The notes under the pieces were generated by a model that was not told the origin of the DNA, did no database searches, and worked only from the letters and a program-made list of their open reading frames with translations. From positions 1 to 10,028 of the forward strand of contig JADFZP010000080.1 of assembly GCA_015232485.1 (NCBI GenBank): 10,028 bases of DNA, read 5' to 3'. Below are positions 1 to 7,454 of the stretch, piece after piece. This DNA comes from Alphaproteobacteria bacterium. GTDB lineage: Bacteria > Pseudomonadota > Alphaproteobacteria > Rhodospirillales > Magnetospirillaceae. Position numbers and translations under genes: made by a program. Numbering within the stretch: position 1 is the first letter of the stretch; the number at the start of each line of letters is the position of its first letter.

Positions 1-12
1 GGAGCCGCGTGG

Positions 13-35
13 ATGGCCGGATCAAGTCCGGCCAT
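13..35. repeat. Perfect 9-bp stem hairpin, dispersed-repeat type
   Basis: The arms ATGGCCGGA and TCCGGCCAT pair perfectly around a 5-base loop (TCAAG). The wording 'ATGGCCGG-TCAAG-CCGGCCATGACGA' resembles a palindromic intergenic repeat that is very common in alphaproteobacterial genomes; this resemblance is from general knowledge and was not searched here. It lies 38 bases beyond the stop of the minus-strand olsB/DUF3574 unit and could protect or end that transcript. No T-run follows it on either strand, so it is not a standard intrinsic terminator. Confidence 0.65.
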
Positions 36-73
36 GACGAGTGGAGAGGATGCTCCAACTCGCCGGTATCAAC

Positions 74-463
74 TCACTCGAACCGGCAGCGCGGCGCCGG
101 GCAGGGGCGTTGCATCCACAGCACGCTTTCCTGGGAGAAGCGGCGGCGGTATTCGGCGACCGCCTCGGCGATGGCCGGCAGGTCGGGGCGTTCGGCCAAG
201 ACCAGGACCAGCTTGCAGCCCTCGCGTTGAACCTTGCCGTCGTCCATCCAACCGCCCTGGCAGTCGATCGCGGTGAAGCCGGGCGTTTGGCGCGCCAGCA
301 CCTCGTCGAGGTAACGCCGCCACTCGGCCTCGCCCACGGTGCCGCCGCCGGGGATCGAGGTGCCGAACACCAGTTCGACCAGCACCCGATCCGGCTCGGC
401 CGGCGGCGGGGTCTGGCAGGCGGCCAGGGTCAGGGCGAGCGTGGCGGCGGCGATGCGTTTCAT
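74..463 (-). CDS. DUF3574 family lipoprotein
   Basis: A 129-residue protein starting MKRIAAATLA, with a short basic N-terminus, a hydrophobic stretch and a lipobox LAAC ending at Cys16. It should therefore be a signal-peptidase-II-processed lipoprotein. Residues about 27-121 carry the hallmarks of DUF3574: VELVFGTSIPGGG, then EAEWRRYLDE, then a D-x-QGGW turn, and YRRRFSQESVLW near the C-terminus. The function of the family is unknown. Besides the lipobox cysteine there are four more (68, 83, 121, 126), enough for two disulfides in the periplasm; as far as I recall this is not general in the family. The start ATG overlaps the olsB stop in an ATGA, so translation is probably coupled. The ATG is chosen because it gives a clean signal peptide; a longer reading of this frame would run antisense-like through olsB. 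Confidence 0.85.
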   Translation of the reverse strand: MKRIAAATLALTLAACQTPPPAEPDRVLVELVFGTSIPGGGTVGEAEWRRYLDEVLARQTPGFTAIDCQGGWMDDGKVQREGCKLVLVLAERPDLPAIAEAVAEYRRRFSQESVLWMQRPCPAPRCRFE

Positions 464-1287
464 GTGGCGATTGTGGCCCACGCGCGGGCGGCCGTCCAGT
501 CGCACGCCGCCTTGGCCTCGTAGCGCCGCTGGTGGCGCGCCGTCATGGCCTCGGTCCTGAGCGCCACCAGCACGTCGGTGGTGTTGAACTCGTGATCGAC
601 CACCGCCCCGGCCCCGATTCCGGCTCCGGCCTTGAGATAGCCTTTGAGCAGCGGCGGAAGCGCGTGCGGCATCTGGCGCGGATCGTAGTTCACGGCTGGG
701 CGACGCAGGGGGCAGGCGCGGTGGGGCAGGGCGCGGCCCCGCGTCGGCAGCGGCGCCAGATGGTGATCGTGCAGATAGGTCAGCATCGGGGCCAGCGTGT
801 CGGGGTCGGTGCCGGGCAGGCTGGCGCAGCCGAACAACAGCTTGACGTCGCGGCGTGCGATGACCTCGGCCAAGCCCCGCCACAGCAGTTGCAGGGTGCC
901 GCGGTTGCGCCAATCGCGATCGACGCACGAGCGGCCCAGTTCCAGGATTTCGCCCGGTTCGCGCAGCAGCGGGGAGATGTCGAATTCTGCGGCCGAGTAG
1001 AAGCCGCCCACCCGCAGGGCGGCGCGGCGGTCGATCAGGCGGTAGGTGCCGACCACCACGCCGTCGGCCAGGGCCAGAAGGTGGTCGCAGTGCTCGTCCC
1101 AAGGATCGGTGTCAAGGCCGGCGCGGGCCGCCTCGGGCGAGGGCGCGGCGCCCATCTCGTCGAAGAAAACGCGATGGCGAAGCGCTTGCGAGGCGGCGAT
1201 TTCGGCCGGGCCGCGGGCCAGGCGGATCTCCAGGCCGGCCGATGATTCGGCCGGAAACAGGCGGGTGGGCTTAAGTTGATGTGTCAC
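460..1287 (-). CDS. olsB: OlsB-type L-ornithine N-alpha-acyltransferase (GNAT fold)
   Basis: A 275-residue protein of the COG3176 'putative hemolysin' group. Members such as OlsB transfer a 3-hydroxyacyl chain from ACP to ornithine, giving lyso-ornithine lipid at the inner membrane. Family signatures visible here: ALRHRVFFDEMGA (36-47), DEHCDHLLAL (64-73), VVGTYRL (78-84), GGFYSAAEFDI (94-104), LELGRSCVDRDWRNRG (115-130), FGCASLPGTDP (152-162), LPPLLKGYLKAGA (210-222) and DHEFNTTDV (231-239). The start is GTG at 1285-1287, backed by an AGGAGA ribosome site at 1295-1300 seven bases upstream. No olsA partner (the second acyltransferase) is in the window; the downstream partner is a DUF3574 lipoprotein. 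An acyltransferase acting on another amine cannot be excluded. Confidence 0.8.
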   Translation of the reverse strand: MTHQLKPTRLFPAESSAGLEIRLARGPAEIAASQALRHRVFFDEMGAAPSPEAARAGLDTDPWDEHCDHLLALADGVVVGTYRLIDRRAALRVGGFYSAAEFDISPLLREPGEILELGRSCVDRDWRNRGTLQLLWRGLAEVIARRDVKLLFGCASLPGTDPDTLAPMLTYLHDHHLAPLPTRGRALPHRACPLRRPAVNYDPRQMPHALPPLLKGYLKAGAGIGAGAVVDHEFNTTDVLVALRTEAMTARHQRRYEAKAACDWTAARAWATIAT

Positions 1288-1430
1288 GACGGCGTCTCCT
1301 GGGCGGCCCAGGCGGCCGCCTCGTCGAGTGGGTGCGCGACCTTCTTGGAGCAGGGACGCCGTCCGATCAAATGAAGGATATGTGACCCGACTCAGACCGA
1401 AAGCTCAGGGGTGCCCCGTGTCCGCCTCGG

Positions 1431-1458
1431 TTGAAATATTAGCCATCGGGTCTATGAT
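1431..1458 (+). promoter_or_regulatory. sigma70-like promoter of the PocR-PAS histidine kinase gene
   Basis: TTGAAA (1431-1436), a 16-base spacer and TATGAT (1453-1458) fit the housekeeping consensus well (5/6 in each box). This is the only AT-rich pocket in the 1288-1465 gap between olsB and the kinase. A transcript would begin near 1464-1466, that is at or next to the ATG at 1466. Upstream in-frame codons from 1328 would then lie outside the transcript. Confidence 0.6.
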
Positions 1459-1467
1459 GGTCATCAT
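1454..1467. promoter_or_regulatory. Perfect inverted repeat over the kinase -10 box (possible operator)
   Basis: ATGATG-GT-CATCAT is a perfect 6-bp-arm inverted repeat covering most of the TATGAT box and the predicted transcription start. Its position is what a repressor site would have. No DNA-binding gene adjoins the kinase, so a cognate protein is unknown. Part of the sequence may be coding if the protein starts at 1454. Confidence 0.35.
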
Positions 1468-3610
1468 GTCCGATTCAAGCGCGACCATGGTCGAAACGTC
1501 CAGCCTGTTCGTCCGCTCCCCAATCGTCGATCAGATGGTCGATCCCCTGGCGGCGGAATGGAACTCGCACAGTGGCGGGTCCGATTGCCCGGAAGCGGCG
1601 ATCGCCTCGATGATCGATTTCGAGATGATGAACGGCATCTTCGAGAACTTTCTGGCCACGGTTGGTCTGCCGGTCGCCATCATCGACCTTCAGGGCAAGG
1701 TTGTCGCGTCGTCGCGCTGGCAGCGGGTGTGCATCGATTTCCATCGCGCCAACGCCGGCACGCGGGCGCGCTGCCTGGAAAGCGACACCGACCTGTCGCG
1801 GCAGATGCGGGAGGGTCAGGCCTACGCGATCTATCGATGCCGCAACGGGCTGACCGACTGCGCCACGCAAATCGTCGTCGAGGGCGTCCACGTCGCCAAC
1901 CTGTTCATCGGCCAGTTCTTCCTGGCGCCGCCCGATCACGACTATTTCAGCCGCCAGCAACGGGAATTCGGCTTCGACGAGGCCGCCTATTTCGCGGCCA
2001 TCGCCGAAGTGCCGATCGTCTCCGAGCACAAGATTCCAGCCCTGTTGCGCCTGATGGGCGGGTTGGCCGAGCAGATCGCCCGCCAAAGCGTGGCCCAAAA
2101 GCGCGCCGCCGGCCAGTTCGCGGCGATCGAGCGCACGGTGGCCGAGCGCACCCGTCAGTTGGCCGAAAGCCACGACCGCCTGCGCCGCATCACCGCCCGG
2201 GTGCCCGGCATCGTCTTCCAGTTCCGACGCGACCGCGAAGGCGGCTACGCGATGCCGTTCGCCAGCGACGCGACCCGCGATTTCTTCGGCGTCGAGCCCG
2301 AGGCGTTGCGCGACGACGCGGCGAAGGCGTTCGCAGCCGTCCATCCCGACGACCTTCCGGAATTGCTGGCCTCGATCGAGCGCTCGGCCGCCGGGCTCGA
2401 CCTGTGGCGCCACGAATTTCGCCTTCTCAGCCCGGCGGGACTACGTTGGGTGTTGGGCGACTCCATTCCGCGGGTCGAGGCGGACGGCTCGATCCTGTGG
2501 CATGGATTCATCACCGACGTGTCCGAGCGCAGGCGATCCGAGGACCTGCTGCGGACCAGCGAGGAACGCTTCCGCCGGCTGTTCGAATATTCGCCGGTCG
2601 CCTACCAGTCGCTCGACCGCGCCGGACGCGTGATCGACGCCAATCAGCCGCTTTGCGATCTGCTGGGACTGTCGCGCGAGGCGCTGCTGGGCCGCCTCTT
2701 CATCGAGTTCTGGCCGCATGCGGCGCGCGCGCGATTCGACGACGCCTACGCGGGCTTCGTCGCGGTTGGCTCGGTGAGTGGCGAGGTCGAGCTGCTGCGC
2801 GGCGACGGCTCGGTGGTGACGGTGATGATGGAGGGTCGCGTCGAGCGCGATCTCGCCGGCCATTTCGTGCGCACTCACTGCGTGCTTTACAACATCTCCG
2901 AACGCAAGGCTTTGGAACGCCGGCTTGAGCGCTCGAACGCCGATCTCGAGCAGTTCGCCTATGCCGCGTCCCACGATCTGCGCCAGCCGCTGCGGATGAT
3001 CAGCAGCTATCTCACCCTGATCCAGCGCAGCCTGGGCCGCGTCGAGGGCGATCTCGCCGAATGGCTGGGCTACGCGGTCGACGGGGCCAAGCGCATGGAC
3101 GCGATGATCACCGGGCTGCTGGAATTTTCGCGGGTGGGGCGCAAGGGCCACGAGCCCGAACCCGTCCGGCTGGACGAAATGGTCGACGAGGCGTTGGCCA
3201 ACCTGGCCGTGGCGATCGAGGAATCGGGCGCCGTGGTCACCATCGCCCGCGGACTGCCGGTGGTCCGCGGTGAACGGATGGAGCTGATCCGGCTGTTCCA
3301 GAACCTGATCGGCAACGCCATCAAATACGTGCCCAAGGGCGTCGCGCCCAGGGTCGCCATCGGCTGCGACGAGAGCGCCGGCCACTGGCTGATCTCGGTC
3401 GCCGACAACGGCATCGGCATCCCGCCCGAGCACCGCGAGCAGGTGTTCGGCGTGTTCCAGCGGCTGGTCACCCAGGCCCAATACGAAGGCACCGGCATCG
3501 GTCTCGCCTTGTGCCGCAAGATCGTCGAACACCATGGCGGCCGCATCTGGGTCGATGCGGCCGAGCCTTGCGGCTCGGTGTTCCGCATGGAATTGCCCAA
3601 ACAGGGGTGA
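1466..3610 (+). CDS. Soluble sensor histidine kinase, PocR-PAS-PAS-HisKA-HATPase_c
   Basis: A 714-residue protein counted from ATG 1466. Residues about 50-205 form a PocR sensory domain, recognisable by ARCLESD (101-107), YRCRNGLTDCATQIVVEG (123-140) and LFIGQFF (146-152), with the typical cysteines at 103, 125 and 132. This domain is proposed to sense small organic ligands; PocR itself responds to 1,3-propanediol. A helical linker (about 210-245) leads to a PAS_3 domain (about 247-356) and a second PAS (about 366-478). The HisKA domain has ASHDLRQPLR with phospho-acceptor His503 and resembles phytochrome-type kinases. The ATPase has an N box with Asn613/Asn616, a G1 box DNGIGIP (647-653) and a G2 box GTGIGLAL (675-682). 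There is no membrane segment and no receiver, so it acts in the cytosol and needs a separate response regulator, which is not adjacent. The start is uncertain: ATGs at 1454, 1466 and 1487 all lack a clear Shine-Dalgarno; 1466 coincides with the predicted transcript start. Confidence 0.9.
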   Translation: MSDSSATMVETSSLFVRSPIVDQMVDPLAAEWNSHSGGSDCPEAAIASMIDFEMMNGIFENFLATVGLPVAIIDLQGKVVASSRWQRVCIDFHRANAGTRARCLESDTDLSRQMREGQAYAIYRCRNGLTDCATQIVVEGVHVANLFIGQFFLAPPDHDYFSRQQREFGFDEAAYFAAIAEVPIVSEHKIPALLRLMGGLAEQIARQSVAQKRAAGQFAAIERTVAERTRQLAESHDRLRRITARVPGIVFQFRRDREGGYAMPFASDATRDFFGVEPEALRDDAAKAFAAVHPDDLPELLASIERSAAGLDLWRHEFRLLSPAGLRWVLGDSIPRVEADGSILWHGFITDVSERRRSEDLLRTSEERFRRLFEYSPVAYQSLDRAGRVIDANQPLCDLLGLSREALLGRLFIEFWPHAARARFDDAYAGFVAVGSVSGEVELLRGDGSVVTVMMEGRVERDLAGHFVRTHCVLYNISERKALERRLERSNADLEQFAYAASHDLRQPLRMISSYLTLIQRSLGRVEGDLAEWLGYAVDGAKRMDAMITGLLEFSRVGRKGHEPEPVRLDEMVDEALANLAVAIEESGAVVTIARGLPVVRGERMELIRLFQNLIGNAIKYVPKGVAPRVAIGCDESAGHWLISVADNGIGIPPEHREQVFGVFQRLVTQAQYEGTGIGLALCRKIVEHHGGRIWVDAAEPCGSVFRMELPKQG

Positions 3611-4654
3611 TCAACCTTGCGTCGGGAAGGCGGCGACGCGGCGCGGCGTCAGGCCGACCGCGTGGCCGGGGGATACGTCGAGACGGGAAAAGGCCTCGCG
3701 GCCCAGTTCCGCCTCGAAGGGGGTCTGGTCGGGCAGGCTCAGTTCCAGACGCACGGTGGGGCCAAGCACGATCGCGTGGCGCAGGGTCGCGGCCATGGCG
3801 GCGCCGTCGGCCGGGCCGACCTCGACGTCGTGGGGCCGCACGAAGGCCACGCCGGGGCCGTCGGGAACCCCTCGGGCCGCGAAGCTCCAGCCGCCGAACG
3901 CGCCGACGCCTTGGCGGACAAGGCAATCCAGGCGGTTGGCGTTGCCCAGGAACTGGAACACGAAGGGCGAGGCCGGGTGGTCGTAGATCTCGGCCGGCGA
4001 GCCGATCTGCTCGATGCGGCCCTTGTTCATCACCACCACCTCGTCGGCCAATTCCAGCGCCTCCTCCTGGTCGTGGGTGACGAACACGCTGGTCAATCCC
4101 ATGTCGTCGTGCAGGCGGCGCAGCCAGCGGCGCAGATCCTTGCGCACCTGGGCGTCGAGCGCGCCGAACGGCTCGTCGAGCAGCAACAGCCGCGGCTCGA
4201 CCGCCAGGGCGCGGGCCAGGGCGACCCGCTGGCGCTGGCCTCCCGAAAGCTGCGACGGATAGCGCCCGGCCAGACCGGCCAGTTGCACCAGTTCGAGCAG
4301 CCGGCCGACCCGTTCGGCGATCTCGTGGGCGGGCGGGCGGTCCTTGCCCTTGCGCACCTTCAGGCCGAAGCCGACATTGTCGGCCACCGTCATGTGACGG
4401 AACAGCGCGTAGTGCTGGAACACGAAACCGACCCGGCGATCCTTGGCGCGCAAGGCGGCGGCGTCGACGCCGTCCAGGCGGATGTCGCCCGAATCGGCGT
4501 GGTCGAGGCCGGCCAGGCAGCGCAGCAGGGTGGTCTTGCCCGAGCCCGAAGGGCCGAGCAACGCCATCAGCTTGCCCTCGGGCACCGTGAGGGAGACGTC
4601 GTCCAGCGCCTTGAAGGCGCCGAAACGCTTGACCAAGCGTTCGACCGAAATCAT
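3611..4654 (-). CDS. cysA: Sulfate/thiosulfate ABC transporter ATP-binding protein CysA
   Basis: A 347-residue ATPase that powers sulfate import through CysT-CysW. Walker A GPSGSGKT (34-41), Q-loop Gln80, signature LSGGQ (136-140), Walker B LLLLDEP (157-162) and switch His194 are all intact. The run SQLSGGQRQRVALARALA, the THDQEEALELAD motif and a C-terminal regulatory extension (about 235-347) match the CysA/PotA-like importer class. The ATG at 4652-4654 is chosen because a strong GGAGGGG ribosome site lies just upstream; it begins 10 bases after cysW stops. It is the last gene of the operon. Its stop directly abuts the stop of the convergent kinase gene. Confidence 0.95.
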   Translation of the reverse strand: MISVERLVKRFGAFKALDDVSLTVPEGKLMALLGPSGSGKTTLLRCLAGLDHADSGDIRLDGVDAAALRAKDRRVGFVFQHYALFRHMTVADNVGFGLKVRKGKDRPPAHEIAERVGRLLELVQLAGLAGRYPSQLSGGQRQRVALARALAVEPRLLLLDEPFGALDAQVRKDLRRWLRRLHDDMGLTSVFVTHDQEEALELADEVVVMNKGRIEQIGSPAEIYDHPASPFVFQFLGNANRLDCLVRQGVGAFGGWSFAARGVPDGPGVAFVRPHDVEVGPADGAAMAATLRHAIVLGPTVRLELSLPDQTPFEAELGREAFSRLDVSPGHAVGLTPRRVAAFPTQG

Positions 4655-4664
4655 CGCCCCTCCG

Positions 4665-5510
4665 TCAATGGCGTCTTGACGCGGCGATCTCGTCGCGGTG
4701 CCACCATTCGAGTCCGGTCTTGGCGGCAAGGGTGACGACCGCCAGAAGCGCGAGAAGAGAGGCGACCGCGAAGGCTCCGACGAAATCATATTCATTGTAG
4801 AGGATCTCCACGTGAAGCGGCATCGTGTTGGTCAGGCCGCGAATGTGGCCCGACACCACCGAAACCGCGCCGAATTCGCCCATTGCGCGGGCATTGCACA
4901 GAAGGACCCCGTACAAGAGGCCCCATTTCACGTTGGGCAGCGTCACCGACCAGAAGGTGCGCAGGCCGCCGGCCCCCAAGACGATGGCGGCCTCCTCCTC
5001 GTCGCGGCCTTGCTCCTCCATCAGGGGGATCAGTTCGCGGGCGACGAAGGGGAAGGTGACGAACACCGTGGCCAGAACGATGCCGGGGATGGCGAACACG
5101 ACCTTCAGGTCGTGGGCTTGCAACCAAGGCCCCAGCAACCCTTGCGCTCCGAACAGCAGCACCCAGACCAGCCCCGAGATCACCGGCGAGACCGAGAACG
5201 GCAGATCGATCAGCGAGACCAGCAGGCTTTTGCCGGGAAAGTCGTATTTGGCCACCGCCCAACTGGCGCACAGGCCAAACGCCACGTTGAGCGGCACGGC
5301 GATCGCCGCGACGATCAGCGTCAGCCGAATGGCGGCGCGCGAGTCCTCGCCGCTCAACGCGACCCACCAGGCGCCGACGCCCTTGGCGAACGCCTCGGCC
5401 AGCACGGCGACCAGCGGCAGCACCAGGAACACGGCAAGGAAGCCCAGCGCGACTGTGATCAACAGCCAGCGCACCGGGGTGGGGTCGCCCGTGGCGATGC
5501 GGCGCGCCAT
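4665..5510 (-). CDS. cysW: Sulfate ABC transporter permease CysW
   Basis: A 281-residue inner-membrane permease, one half of the sulfate channel. The protein shows several hydrophobic helices (the first at about 14-42; the last at about 244-264) and the cytoplasmic coupling loop EEEAAIVLGAGGLRTFWSVTLP (171-192), which fits the EAA-G-LP binding-protein-dependent permease motif. IDLPFSVSPVISGLVWVLLFG (101-121) and NARAMGEFGAVSVVSGHIRG (206-225) are typical of CysW. The ATG lies one base after the cysT stop (TGAGATG), so translation is probably coupled. Its GGGGG-rich ribosome site lies inside the cysT coding end. Confidence 0.95.
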   Translation of the reverse strand: MARRIATGDPTPVRWLLITVALGFLAVFLVLPLVAVLAEAFAKGVGAWWVALSGEDSRAAIRLTLIVAAIAVPLNVAFGLCASWAVAKYDFPGKSLLVSLIDLPFSVSPVISGLVWVLLFGAQGLLGPWLQAHDLKVVFAIPGIVLATVFVTFPFVARELIPLMEEQGRDEEEAAIVLGAGGLRTFWSVTLPNVKWGLLYGVLLCNARAMGEFGAVSVVSGHIRGLTNTMPLHVEILYNEYDFVGAFAVASLLALLAVVTLAAKTGLEWWHRDEIAASRRH

Positions 5511-5511
5511 C

Positions 5512-6342
5512 TCAGCCCCCCATCCGTTCGCGGTGCCACTTCTGGACCCCGTTGACCAACAGCAGCAGCGCGAACGAGACCAGCAGCATGATGGTGGCGA
5601 TGGCGGTCGCGCCGACCATGTCGTATTGCTCGAGCCGCGTGACGATCAGCAGCGGCGCGATCTCGGACACGCCGGGCAGGTTGCCCGCGATGAAGATGAC
5701 CGAGCCGTATTCGCCGACCGCGCGGGCGAAGGCCAGCGAAAACCCGGTCAAGAGGGCCGGCGCGATGGCCGGCAGCACGATCATGCGGAAGCTCTGCCAA
5801 CGGCTCGCCCCCAGCGAGGCGGCGGCCTCCTCCAATTCCTGGTCGACGTCCTCGAGCACCGGCTCGATGCTGCGCACCACGAAGGGCAGGCCGATGAAGA
5901 TCATCGCGATCATCACGCCCAGCGGCGTGAACGCCACCTTGAACGGCAGCAGTTTTCCAATCCAGCCGTTCGGCGCCCACAGCGCGGTCAGCGCGATGCC
6001 GGCCACGGCGGTGGGCAGCGCGAAGGGCAGGTCGACCATGGCGTCGACCACCTTGCGTCCCGGAAAGGGATAGCGGACCAGCACCCAGGCGACCAGCAGG
6101 CCGAACACGCCGTTGATCGTCGCGGCGGCCAGGGCGCCGCCGAACGACAGGCGCAAGGCCGCCAGCATGCGCTCGTCGGACAGCGTGGCGAGCCATTGAG
6201 ACGGCGTCATGCCGGCCGCCTTCATCAGCAAGGCGGCCAGCGGGATCAGCACGACCAGGGACAGGTAAGCCAGGGTCAACCCCAGCGTCGGGCCGAAGCC
6301 GGGTATCACCCGGCGAAATCCGGCCCGTGCCGCGGCGGTCAT
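5512..6342 (-). CDS. cysT: Sulfate ABC transporter permease CysT (CysU)
   Basis: A 276-residue inner-membrane permease that pairs with CysW. The N-terminal helix is at about 17-41. The DLPFALPTAVAGIALTALW segment (104-122) and the EAA loop EEAAASLGASRWQSFRMIVLP (171-191) are CysT hallmarks, as is AFARAVGEYGSVIFIAGNLP (204-223). The C-terminal KWHRER resembles the WWHRDE end of its paralogue CysW. The start ATG overlaps the sbp stop in an ATGA. The family length is normally about 270-285, so it appears full length. Confidence 0.95.
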   Translation of the reverse strand: MTAAARAGFRRVIPGFGPTLGLTLAYLSLVVLIPLAALLMKAAGMTPSQWLATLSDERMLAALRLSFGGALAAATINGVFGLLVAWVLVRYPFPGRKVVDAMVDLPFALPTAVAGIALTALWAPNGWIGKLLPFKVAFTPLGVMIAMIFIGLPFVVRSIEPVLEDVDQELEEAAASLGASRWQSFRMIVLPAIAPALLTGFSLAFARAVGEYGSVIFIAGNLPGVSEIAPLLIVTRLEQYDMVGATAIATIMLLVSFALLLLVNGVQKWHRERMGG

Positions 6343-7343
6343 TTGCGGGCCATCACACGATCGAAGCTGCCCCCGTCGGCGAAGTGGTCCCGCTGGGCCT
6401 TTTGCCAGCCGCCGAACAATTCGTCGATGGTGAACAGCCGGATCGCCGGGAAGTCCTTGGCGTATTTCTTCGCGATGTCGGGATCGCGCGGGCGGAAATG
6501 GTGGCGGGCCACGATCTCCTGGCCCTCGGGCGTGTACAGGAATTTCAGATAGGCCTCGGCGGCCGGGCGGTTGCGCTTCTTGTCCGCCACCTTGTCGACC
6601 ACCGCGACCGAGGGCTCGGCCAGGATCGACAGCGAGGGCGCGACGATCTCGAAGCCGCCGCCCAGTTCGCGAAGCGCCAGGATGGCCTCGTTCTCCCAGG
6701 CCAGCAGCACGTCGCCCAGGCCGCGCTGGGCGAAGGTGTTGGTCGCGGCGCGCGCGCCCGAATCGAGCACCGGCACGTTGCGGAACAGATCGGCCACGAA
6801 CGCCTCGGCCTTGGCGGGGTCATTGCCGAAGGCGCCCAGCGCCCAGCCCCACGCGGCGAGGTAATTCCAGCGCGCCCCGCCCGAGGTCTTGGGGTTGGGG
6901 GTGATGACCTGCACGCCCGGCTTGGCCAGATCGCCCCAATCCTTGATCGCCTTGGGATTGCCCTGACGCACCAGGAACACGATGGTCGAGGTGTAGGGCG
7001 CGCTGTTGTACGGCAGCCGGGCCTGCCAGCCGGCGTCGAGCAGCCCGCCCTTTTGCGCGATGGCGTCGATGTCCCAGGCCAGCGCCAGGGTCACCACGTC
7101 GGCCTCGAGCCCGTCGATCACCGAGCGGGCCTGCTTGCCCGAGCCGCCATGCGACTGGTTGACCTTGAGATCGTCGCCGGTCTGGGCCTTCCACCGCTGG
7201 CCGAAGGCCGCGTTGACGTCTTGGTACAACTCGCGCGTGGGGTCGTAGGAGACGTTGAGCAGCGTCCGCTCGGCGGCCTGCGCCCCGGGAACGGCGATCG
7301 CCATGCCGACGGCCAATGCCACGATCTTGGGGCTCCAAACCAT
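6339..7343 (-). CDS. sbp: Periplasmic sulfate-binding protein (Sbp/CysP)
   Basis: A 334-residue precursor that captures sulfate in the periplasm and delivers it to CysT-CysW. The signal peptide is residues 1-23, ending AQA before AERTLLNVSYD. The mature start LLNVSYDPTRELY, QSHGGSGKQARSVIDGLEADVV (63-84), and TPNPKTSGGARWNYLAAWGW (148-167) are conserved sulfate-binding elements. The HGGSGKQ and DVVTLALA wording is closer to Sbp (sulfate) than to CysP (thiosulfate-preferring); that specificity call is an inference. An ATG at 7355 is also in frame, but 7343 is chosen because GGAGG sits exactly five bases upstream of it and would be inside the longer reading. It is the first gene of the transporter operon, 111 bases after rrf2. 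Confidence 0.93.
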   Translation of the reverse strand: MVWSPKIVALAVGMAIAVPGAQAAERTLLNVSYDPTRELYQDVNAAFGQRWKAQTGDDLKVNQSHGGSGKQARSVIDGLEADVVTLALAWDIDAIAQKGGLLDAGWQARLPYNSAPYTSTIVFLVRQGNPKAIKDWGDLAKPGVQVITPNPKTSGGARWNYLAAWGWALGAFGNDPAKAEAFVADLFRNVPVLDSGARAATNTFAQRGLGDVLLAWENEAILALRELGGGFEIVAPSLSILAEPSVAVVDKVADKKRNRPAAEAYLKFLYTPEGQEIVARHHFRPRDPDIAKKYAKDFPAIRLFTIDELFGGWQKAQRDHFADGGSFDRVMARK

Positions 7344-7365
7344 TCCGACCTCCATAACCCTACAG

Positions 7366-7381
7366 TCTACTTGTTTGTAGA
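7366..7381. promoter_or_regulatory. Inverted repeat, candidate Rrf2 operator of the sulfate operon
   Basis: TCTAC-N6-GTAGA is a perfect 5-bp-arm inverted repeat of 16 bases containing the -10 box of the sbp promoter. Bound protein there would block RNA polymerase, matching a repressor. Many Rrf2-family sites are short dyads with AC/GT edges. The neighbouring rrf2 gene is the obvious candidate to bind it. The assignment is an inference. Confidence 0.55.
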
Positions 7382-7402
7382 TTATTCAGTTGCGTGAGTC
7401 AA
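7374..7402 (-). promoter_or_regulatory. sigma70-like promoter of sbp-cysT-cysW-cysA
   Basis: On the minus strand TTGACT (7402-7397), a 17-base spacer and TACAAA (7379-7374) precede sbp. Predicted transcript start is near 7367, giving a leader of about 24 bases that includes the GGAGG ribosome site. Readthrough from rrf2 is also possible because no terminator is visible between the genes. Confidence 0.6.
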
Positions 7403-7454
7403 ATGGCCTTTTTCGTACATCGGCGCTCAATCGGGAGTTTTCGAATGTGGTATG

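Noticed and set aside
74..1102. 342-codon reading of the DUF3574 frame extending into olsB
   Set aside because: The N-terminal two thirds is an out-of-frame shadow of olsB, whereas the ATG at 463 begins a clear lipoprotein signal peptide.
2441..3535. 364-codon open frame on the minus strand
   Set aside because: It is antisense to the conserved PAS, HisKA and ATPase domains of the kinase; long frames opposite GC-rich genes are expected and its translation has no recognisable domain.
3617..4735. 372-codon open frame on the plus strand
   Set aside because: It is antisense to cysA, whose every ATPase motif is intact; the translation is low-complexity (rich in Arg, Gly, Gln, His).
4825..6552. 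575-codon open frame on the plus strand
   Set aside because: It runs antisense through cysW, cysT and the end of sbp and resembles no protein family; the real permease genes explain the region.
7344..7454. Riboswitch in the sbp leader
   Set aside because: The predicted leader is only about 24 bases and the region contains a promoter and operator but no larger conserved fold that I can see.
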